This document shows, piece after piece, positions 15,925-20,519 of a stretch of DNA of 20,519 bases. The notes beneath the pieces are model-generated. The model searched no databases. It was not told the origin of the DNA and saw nothing but the letters and a program-made list of their open reading frames with translations. Both the position numbers and the translations under genes were made by a program. Position 1 is the first letter of the stretch. Each line of letters opens with the position of its first letter. This DNA comes from Desulfobacterales bacterium HSG17. GTDB taxonomy: Bacteria; Desulfobacterota; Desulfobacteria; Desulfobacterales; Desulfococcaceae. The stretch spans positions 1-20,519 of the forward strand of contig JAUCGD010000045.1 of the NCBI GenBank assembly GCA_030377945.1, written 5' to 3'.

Positions 15925-15953
15925 GTTTGCTGCATACAAGCCTTAAATACTGC

Positions 15954-15976
15954 GTTACGAGGCATAGCCTCGTAAC
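15954..15976. terminator. 10-bp-stem hairpin between convergent genes
   Basis: GTTACGAGGC (15954-15963) pairs perfectly with GCCTCGTAAC (15967-15976) around a 3-base loop. It lies 10 bp past the stop of the minus-strand alanine dehydrogenase gene and about 160 bp past the plus-strand nuclease gene. It could serve as a terminator for the minus strand, but there is no clean T-run, so it may equally be a dispersed palindromic repeat. Confidence 0.5.
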
Positions 15977-15986
15977 AAGATACAGA

Positions 15987-17099
15987 CTAAAGAAGTTTAT
16001 CAATAGAAGTATATTCAAGACCAAAAGCGTCAGATACGCCTTTATAGGTTATTTTACCCTTAATAACATTGGCCCCTGCCTTGATTTCGGCATTTTCCTT
16101 CATGGCTTTTTTCCACCCTTTATTGGCAATTTCAACAGCATATGGCAGGGTTGCATTGGTTAAGGCCATTGTTGATGTTTTTGCTACTGCTCCGGGCATA
16201 TTGGCTACACAATAATGAATAACATCGTCAATAACATAAACAGGGTCTGTATGAGTTGTAGGTTTTGAGGTTTCAAAACATCCTCCCTGGTCAATGGCAA
16301 CATCCACCAGGACAGAGCCTTTTTTCATTGTTTTCAGCATATCCTTTGTCACCAGTTTCGGAGCTTTGGTTCCTGGTATAAGAACAGCTCCCACAACTAG
16401 GTCTGCCTTTTTAACAAGATCGCGTATTGTTGCAGGGCTGGACATTAAAAGGAAGCAGTTGGCAGGCATAACATCGCTGAGATAACGCAGACGGTCAAGA
16501 TTCATGTCAAGAAGATAAACCCTGGCTCCAAGACCGCAGGCCATTTTTGCAGCATTGATGCCCACAATCCCGCCGCCGATAATAACTACATTGGCAGGAT
16601 CAACTCCAGGTACTCCTCCAAGCAGTACCCCGTGTCCTCCCTGGGGCATTTCCAGGTATTTTGCTCCCTGCTGGATTGCCATTCTGCCTGCCACTTCACT
16701 CATGGGAGTCAATAAAGGCAGTGATCTGTCAGTTTTTTGAATGGTTTCATAGGCAATGTTTACGGAATTGCTTTTTACCAGTGCATGGGTCAGTTCTTCA
16801 GCAGCAGCCAGATGAAGATAGGTGAAAACAATCTGGTCTTTTTTTATAAGATCATATTCTGAAGGCTGGGGTTCTTTAACATGCATTAGCATATCTGCCC
16901 TGGTGAAAATTTCTTTGGGAGTATCAACAATCTCAGCACCTGCTTTTTCATAAGCAGCATCTTCAAATCCGCTTCCAATGCCTGCTTTTTTTTCAACCAG
17001 AACCGTATGCCCGTTTTGTTTCATGATTTCCACACCGGCCGGGGTCATGGATACACGGTTTTCTTCAATTTTTATTTCTTTTAAAATTCCTGTAATCAT
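15987..17099 (-). CDS. ald: Alanine dehydrogenase
   Basis: The product has 370 residues, full length for the family. It catalyses reversible NAD-dependent oxidative deamination of L-alanine to pyruvate and ammonia, in the cytosol. The start is EIKIEENRVSMTP (R15, substrate), with K75 in HVKEPQ, H96 in YLHLAAA, the NAD-binding GGGIVG (175-180) and acidic D198, and D270 in DVAIDQGG. K75, H96 and D270 correspond to the known catalytic residues. AAAGGAG (17107-17113 on the complementary strand) lies 7 bases before the ATG. It is transcribed alone, divergent from the sensor kinase gene, and its upstream region has two palindromes. The sequence shows no lesion. Confidence 0.95.
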   Translation of the reverse strand: MITGILKEIKIEENRVSMTPAGVEIMKQNGHTVLVEKKAGIGSGFEDAAYEKAGAEIVDTPKEIFTRADMLMHVKEPQPSEYDLIKKDQIVFTYLHLAAAEELTHALVKSNSVNIAYETIQKTDRSLPLLTPMSEVAGRMAIQQGAKYLEMPQGGHGVLLGGVPGVDPANVVIIGGGIVGINAAKMACGLGARVYLLDMNLDRLRYLSDVMPANCFLLMSSPATIRDLVKKADLVVGAVLIPGTKAPKLVTKDMLKTMKKGSVLVDVAIDQGGCFETSKPTTHTDPVYVIDDVIHYCVANMPGAVAKTSTMALTNATLPYAVEIANKGWKKAMKENAEIKAGANVIKGKITYKGVSDAFGLEYTSIDKLL

Positions 17100-17135
17100 T
17101 GCTTTTCTCCTTTCCCGATATATTCATTTATTAAG

Positions 17136-17155
17136 AATACTATGTTAATAGTATT
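17136..17155. promoter_or_regulatory. Operator-like palindrome AATACTAT-N4-ATAGTATT
   Basis: A perfect 8+8 inverted repeat with a GTTA spacer lies 37-56 bases upstream of the ald ATG. It lies just downstream of a possible ald -10 (TACAAA on the minus strand, 17155-17160), where a bound protein would block transcription. The regulator is unknown. Confidence 0.5.
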
Positions 17156-17184
17156 TTGTAATCCGATTTATACATCAAAATCAA
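17155..17184 (-). promoter_or_regulatory. Possible sigma70 promoter for ald
   Basis: On the minus strand a TTGATT -35 (17179-17184) and a TACAAA -10 (17155-17160) are 18 bp apart. The DNA is very AT-rich, so chance matches are likely; only the fit with the flanking palindromes adds support. Confidence 0.3.
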
Positions 17185-17185
17185 T

Positions 17186-17201
17186 AAAAGAATATTCTTT
17201 T
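17186..17201. promoter_or_regulatory. Perfect 16-bp palindrome AAAAGAATATTCTTTT
   Basis: A fully self-complementary 16-mer in the ald/kinase divergent spacer. It sits just upstream of the possible ald -35 and touches the possible kinase -35, so one bound dimer could control both genes. AT-rich palindromes arise by chance more easily, hence the moderate confidence. Confidence 0.5.
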
Positions 17202-17228
17202 GTTTTAATTCATTTCATGATTTATTAT
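17200..17228 (+). promoter_or_regulatory. Possible sigma70 promoter for the sensor kinase
   Basis: A TTGTTT -35 (17200-17205) and a TATTAT -10 (17223-17228) are 17 bp apart, 67 bp before the kinase ATG. The region is AT-rich, so this is tentative. Confidence 0.35.
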
Positions 17229-17294
17229 TTACTTTATTATTTCAATATATAATCGGAAATTGAGCTGAGTCTGCTACAAAAAGGCATAAATATA

Positions 17295-19382
17295 ATGATT
17301 GAAAGAATTCAACAGGGAACAAAAAAACAGCAAAAAGCCGGCCAGACTATGGATGCATCCCAGGAGATGCTTCGTTCTATTATTGATAATACACCCCAGT
17401 TTATATTCTGGAAAGATATCAATTCTGTTTTTATGGGATGTAATCGTCAATTTGCCATTGCCTCTGGAATTGATTTGCCAGAGAATATTATTGGTAAAAC
17501 CGATTATGACCTGAACTGGAGCAGGGAGTCGGCAGACTGGTTTCGCCTTATGGATCAGCGTGTTATGGAAAAGGATATGCCTGAACTTCATTATGAGGAA
17601 ACCCTTTATAAGGCAAACGGTGAAAAACGACAGAGCGAAACAAATAAGGTTCCTCTTCATGATGCTCATGGAAATGTGGTCGGAATTTTAGGAACTTCCC
17701 AGGATATAACCGAACGTAAAAAAGAGGAAAAAGAACTTCGCAGACACAGGGACAATCTTGAAGAGCTTGTAAAAGAGAGAACAACTGAATTGCTTATTGC
17801 CAAAGAACAGGCTGAAGCATCTGACTTGGCCAAGAGTAATTTTTTAAACAATATGAGCCATGAAATAAGAACTCCCATGAATGCAATCCTGGGATTTACG
17901 GAAATTCTTGCAGCACAGGTAAAAAAATCACAGCATCAGGAATATCTTTCCATTATTCAATCAGCAGGAAAAGCTTTACTTGAACTTATTGACGATATCC
18001 TGGATATTTCCAGGATTGAAGCCGGGAAAATGAATCTGTACTGGAAGCCTGTTGATATAAGATCTGTTTTTATAAATATTGAACAGCTTTTCCGAAAAAA
18101 AATTGAAGAAAAAGGATTGAAGCTTATTCTGGAATTTGCGTCTGATCTTCCGGTTTTTCTTATTCTGGATGAAAACCGTCTGCGTCAGATTATATTTAAT
18201 CTGGTGGGAAATTCAGTCAAATTTACTGATTTTGGATATATTAAAATATCAGTTAGAACATGTCTTTCACATGATTTGAAAAATCAATCCATTATCTGGC
18301 TAAATAATGATGACCGGATTACAGATCTTGTTTTTTCTGTTGAAGATACAGGAATAGGTATTCCAGAAGATGAACGCGAACTTATTTTTGAAGTATTTGA
18401 GCAGCAGGAAAAGCAGAGAAACTATAAACATGGAGGAACAGGTCTGGGGCTTGCCATTTCAAAACATCTTGCTGCCATGATGGGAGGCACAATATCTGTT
18501 ACAGGTGAAAAAGGAAAAGGAAGTATTTTTACAGTGAAGCTTAAAAATATTTCAAAACCGGCTCATTCTGAGATAGAAATAAAAAAGAAAAATAAAGCAA
18601 TAAACATAGATTCTGTTATTTTAAATAAAGCCAAAATACTGATTGCAGATGATTATGAAGATAACAGGGAAATATTAAAACAATATCTGGCAGGCTATGA
18701 TTTGACCTTTATTGAAGCGGAAAACGGGAAAACTGCTGTAAAACTGGCAAAAGAACATCTGCCGGATCTTATCCTTATGGATATAAAAATGCCTGTTATG
18801 GATGGCAATGAAGCTATAAAAATACTAAAATCATATAGAAATACTAAAGATATACCTGTTATTGCCTTTACAGCCCTTATTATGAATATTGATGAGAATG
18901 AAACTAAAATCATGTGTGACGGTTATCTGATAAAACCTGTAACCCGGAAAGAACTGATTACAGAGCTTGCCAGATTTTTAGACCAGCCCAAAGATGTTCC
19001 TGGAATTTCGAATTTTGATATATATGAGCCTTTGCAGAAAAAGAATAAAGATAATCTTTTGAAACCGGTTCAGGTAAGCCCGGTTCAGGTAAGTTCGGTG
19101 CAGGATTTTGATCAGCCTGAAAAACTGCCGGAACTGATTCACATTATGGAAAATAATCTTGATAAATGGAAATACCTTTTCAGAACATTTTCCGTTTCCG
19201 AGATTCAGAAATTTGCTTTGAAATTTAAAGAATTAGGGTATTTATATAATTATCAACCCCTTAAAAAATGGGGAGAAAATTTATTTTCCCAGGCACTTAT
19301 ATTTAATATGGACGAAATAAGGATCATTATGGAGCAATTTCCTGAACTCATAGATCAAATAAAACAATTATTTTCAGAATAA
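17295..19382 (+). CDS. Hybrid PAS sensor histidine kinase with receiver domain
   Basis: The product has 695 residues, with no membrane segment, so it is cytosolic. A PAS domain (about 25-140, IIDNTPQFIFWKDIN to GTSQDITERKK) is followed by a coiled coil (about 141-175), the dimerisation/phosphoacceptor helix with H189 (NMSHEIRTP), and the ATPase domain (N-box FNLVGNSVKFT, G1 DTGIGIP, G2 GGTGLGLAI). A receiver follows at about 447-560: acidic D452/D453, phospho-acceptor D496 (LMDIKMP), T526 and K547. The last 90 residues are helical and resemble a degenerate Hpt domain without a clear HxxKG motif. The ribosome site (AAAAAGG, 17278-17284) is fair. The single-domain regulator downstream is its probable partner; the signal is unknown. 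Confidence 0.92.
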   Translation: MIERIQQGTKKQQKAGQTMDASQEMLRSIIDNTPQFIFWKDINSVFMGCNRQFAIASGIDLPENIIGKTDYDLNWSRESADWFRLMDQRVMEKDMPELHYEETLYKANGEKRQSETNKVPLHDAHGNVVGILGTSQDITERKKEEKELRRHRDNLEELVKERTTELLIAKEQAEASDLAKSNFLNNMSHEIRTPMNAILGFTEILAAQVKKSQHQEYLSIIQSAGKALLELIDDILDISRIEAGKMNLYWKPVDIRSVFINIEQLFRKKIEEKGLKLILEFASDLPVFLILDENRLRQIIFNLVGNSVKFTDFGYIKISVRTCLSHDLKNQSIIWLNNDDRITDLVFSVEDTGIGIPEDERELIFEVFEQQEKQRNYKHGGTGLGLAISKHLAAMMGGTISVTGEKGKGSIFTVKLKNISKPAHSEIEIKKKNKAINIDSVILNKAKILIADDYEDNREILKQYLAGYDLTFIEAENGKTAVKLAKEHLPDLILMDIKMPVMDGNEAIKILKSYRNTKDIPVIAFTALIMNIDENETKIMCDGYLIKPVTRKELITELARFLDQPKDVPGISNFDIYEPLQKKNKDNLLKPVQVSPVQVSSVQDFDQPEKLPELIHIMENNLDKWKYLFRTFSVSEIQKFALKFKELGYLYNYQPLKKWGENLFSQALIFNMDEIRIIMEQFPELIDQIKQLFSE
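19065..19102 (+). repeat. 15-bp tandem repeat within the kinase gene
   Basis: CCGGTTCAGGTAAG occurs at 19065-19078 and again at 19080-19093, with a decayed third copy after it. It encodes the linker PVQVSPVQVSSVQ between the receiver and the C-terminal helical region. Length change here would be tolerated and could vary among strains. Confidence 0.6.
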
Positions 19383-19432
19383 AAAACAGATCATAAATAT
19401 TAAAATCATCAAAACAGAGGAAATCAAGATAA

Positions 19433-19924
19433 ATGAGTGAAGAATCTCAGTCCCCCCGCATCATGATTGTTGATGACGAAACAAAAAACATTCAGGTTCT
19501 TGGTACTTTATTGCAGCAAAAAGGTTATTACATTTATGTGGCCCAGAATGGAAAAGAAGCTCTTGAAATTATAAAAGAAGTTTTACCTGACCTTATACTT
19601 TTGGATATTATGATGCCTGAACCTGATGGATTTGAAGTCTGCCGTTTGTTAAAAAAAGAAGCAAAGACAAAAGATATTCCTGTAATTTTTTTAACGGTTA
19701 AATCAGATTCATCTGATATCATAAGAGGTTTTATACTGGGAGCAGCAGATTATGTTACCAAACCCTTTAACTCTGTTGAACTGTTAGCACGGATTAATAC
19801 TCATCTTAACCTTAAAATTCCGGCAGCAAAAAGCCGGCTTATGGATGCTCCTGTTAGAAATCCAAATATAATCATGGGTATTGAAGGAGGAATTACAACG
19901 CCAATGGAACCTCCAGATGCCTGA
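19433..19924 (+). CDS. Response regulator (receiver) with an antisense-derived tail
   Basis: The frame has 163 residues. Residues 1-128 are an intact receiver: D14/D15 (IVDDE), phospho-acceptor D58 (LLDIMMP), T88 and K110 (YVTKPF), ending RINTHLNLK. In relatives this is followed by a linker to an effector or kinase domain. Here the reading continues (IPAAKSRLMDAPVR...) through about 35 residues read antisense to dctM, which are not native. The gene is therefore truncated at about 19816, right at the end of the receiver, so it could still accept phosphate but has lost any output domain. GAGG (about 19416-19419) is a ribosome site at long spacing. It lies 50 bp after the hybrid kinase gene. Confidence 0.8.
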   Translation: MSEESQSPRIMIVDDETKNIQVLGTLLQQKGYYIYVAQNGKEALEIIKEVLPDLILLDIMMPEPDGFEVCRLLKKEAKTKDIPVIFLTVKSDSSDIIRGFILGAADYVTKPFNSVELLARINTHLNLKIPAAKSRLMDAPVRNPNIIMGIEGGITTPMEPPDA

Positions 19925-20340
19925 ACAGCAGCAGCAAAGTCAGACTCATAACCTGATTTTTTCATGGCAGGTATTAGAATGGCACCCACTGCGGCTGCAT
20001 CAGCAGCAGCTGAGCCTGAAATCCCGGCAAAAAACATGGCTGAAACAATAGTCACTGCTGCAAGTCCCCCTGGAAGCCATCCCACAAGTGCATTGGCAAA
20101 ATCAATTATCCTCCGGCTGATACCTCCCTGTTCCATAATAACACCTGCAAACATGAAAAGAGGAACAGCCATAAGATGAAAAGAATCTGTTCCGCTGAAC
20201 ATGCGCTGGATAACCATCATAAGGGGAAAATCACCCTGTATCAGTATTCCCAGGACAGATGCTGCACCTATGGCTATGGCTATGGGAGTATTTATGGCAA
20301 ACAGGAATAAAAGAGACAATATCAGGATTTCAGGTGTCAT
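19801..20340 (-). pseudogene. dctM: TRAP transporter large permease DctM, 3'-truncated
   Basis: The frame has 179 residues against about 430 for the family. The N-terminal part is typical DctM: repeated hydrophobic helices, PLFMFAGVIMEQGG, GGLAAVTIVSAMFFAGISGSAAADAAAVG, and ASGGSIGVVIPPSIPMI. After FLTGASISRLFAAGI the native sequence stops, and four foreign residues (LRLR) precede a stop. About 60% of the protein, including the second half of the transport domain, is missing, so it cannot be a working permease as it stands. Start ATG 20340 overlaps the end of dctQ by 11 bp, with AAGGGTG upstream as ribosome site. The rest may lie elsewhere if this is a rearrangement or assembly join. Confidence 0.85.
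19813..19820. other. Breakpoint joining two truncated convergent genes
   Basis: To the left the sequence reads as receiver (HLNLK); to the right it reads on the minus strand as DctM (LFAAGI, then non-native LRLR and stop). Both genes lose homology within the same few bases. No target-site duplication, insertion sequence or inverted repeat is visible at the join. Confidence 0.7.
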
Positions 20341-20519
20341 TTTTTACACCCTTGAATTCATCCATAAGAAAAACAAGGCTATGAAGCAACAAAACAAGTC
20401 CGCTTACCGGAATAATACCTGCAATAATCCATTTGGGAAGGCTTAAAGCAGGTGAAATTTGGAATCTGACAAACCAGGCAAACTGAGAACCGGAAACAAT
20501 CATTATTCCAAAAATAAAT
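20330..20519 (-). CDS. dctQ: TRAP transporter small permease DctQ, C-terminal part
   Basis: The last 62 residues are visible; the gene continues off the right edge. The frame starts FIFGIMIVSGSQFAWFVRFQ, then ISPALSLPKWIIAGIIPVSG, then a hydrophobic helix (LVLLLHSLVFLM) and DEFKGVKNDT. The LPKW/IPVSG pattern with a final TM helix is typical of DctQ. Its stop lies 11 bp inside dctM, the usual coupled arrangement of the dctQ-dctM pair. A solute-binding DctP gene would be expected beyond the window. Confidence 0.82.
   Translation of the reverse strand, partial: FIFGIMIVSGSQFAWFVRFQISPALSLPKWIIAGIIPVSGLVLLLHSLVFLMDEFKGVKNDT

Noticed and set aside
15852..16163. 103-codon plus-strand ORF through the repeat element into the ald gene
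   Set aside because: It is antisense to the conserved C terminus of alanine dehydrogenase and starts inside a palindrome.
19964..20446. Plus-strand ORFs at 19964-20179 and 20201-20446
   Set aside because: They are antisense to the clearly conserved dctM and dctQ reading frames on the minus strand.

Overview
The window looks like chromosome from an AT-leaning Gram-negative bacterium, most likely a sulfate-reducing Desulfobacterota (Desulfobacteraceae or Desulfonema-like). The reasons are the gene mix (NMT1-type binding protein, short chemoreceptor, hybrid sensor kinase, alanine dehydrogenase, TRAP transporter, STAND/WD40 protein) and the many short GC-rich palindromes between genes. This placement is inference; no rRNA or marker gene is present. 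No CRISPR array, tRNA, rRNA or transposase gene was seen.

Left part (1-6820): the end of a small hypothetical gene, a small exported Pro/Glu-rich protein, then about 500 bp of non-coding DNA holding a terminator-like hairpin, a 15-bp perfect inverted repeat and a 252-bp element with 20-bp imperfect terminal inverted repeats and at least six internal hairpins. Next comes a two-gene unit with a 4-bp ATGA overlap: a protein made of four TIR-like units, and a 1142-residue STAND NTPase ending in 14 WD40 repeats (probably two seven-bladed propellers). This is a plausible sensor/effector pair for conflict or regulated signalling.

Middle-left (6838-9995): a 34-codon ORF, then a periplasmic NMT1/THI5-like binding protein followed at 22 bp by a two-TM methyl-accepting protein that starts at TTG. 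With no permease or ATPase nearby, the pair reads as a ligand-sensing module rather than a transporter. Two palindromic repeats follow.

Middle-right (10049-15794): seven co-directional genes. They are three unrecognised proteins (the third with two TM helices), a lipoprotein alpha/beta hydrolase, a 59-residue seven-cysteine miniprotein, and two tandem paralogues joining an AAA-type ATPase to a C-terminal PD-(D/E)XK nuclease-like domain. Spacing is 2-59 bp, so co-transcription is possible. This is the best candidate for an undescribed multi-gene system, but its function cannot be read from sequence alone.

Right part (15799-20519): a 126-bp inverted-repeat element and a 10-bp-stem hairpin separate these genes from the convergent alanine dehydrogenase gene (minus strand). 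Its intergenic region, shared with the divergent hybrid sensor kinase gene, contains two clean palindromes. The kinase is followed by a single-domain response regulator. That regulator gene runs head-on into a TRAP dctM gene on the minus strand, and both are cut at the same point (about 19813-19818): dctM keeps only about 175 of its usual 430 or so residues, and the regulator ends in residues read from antisense dctM. This marks a deletion/rearrangement scar or an assembly chimera. The end of dctQ lies at the right edge.
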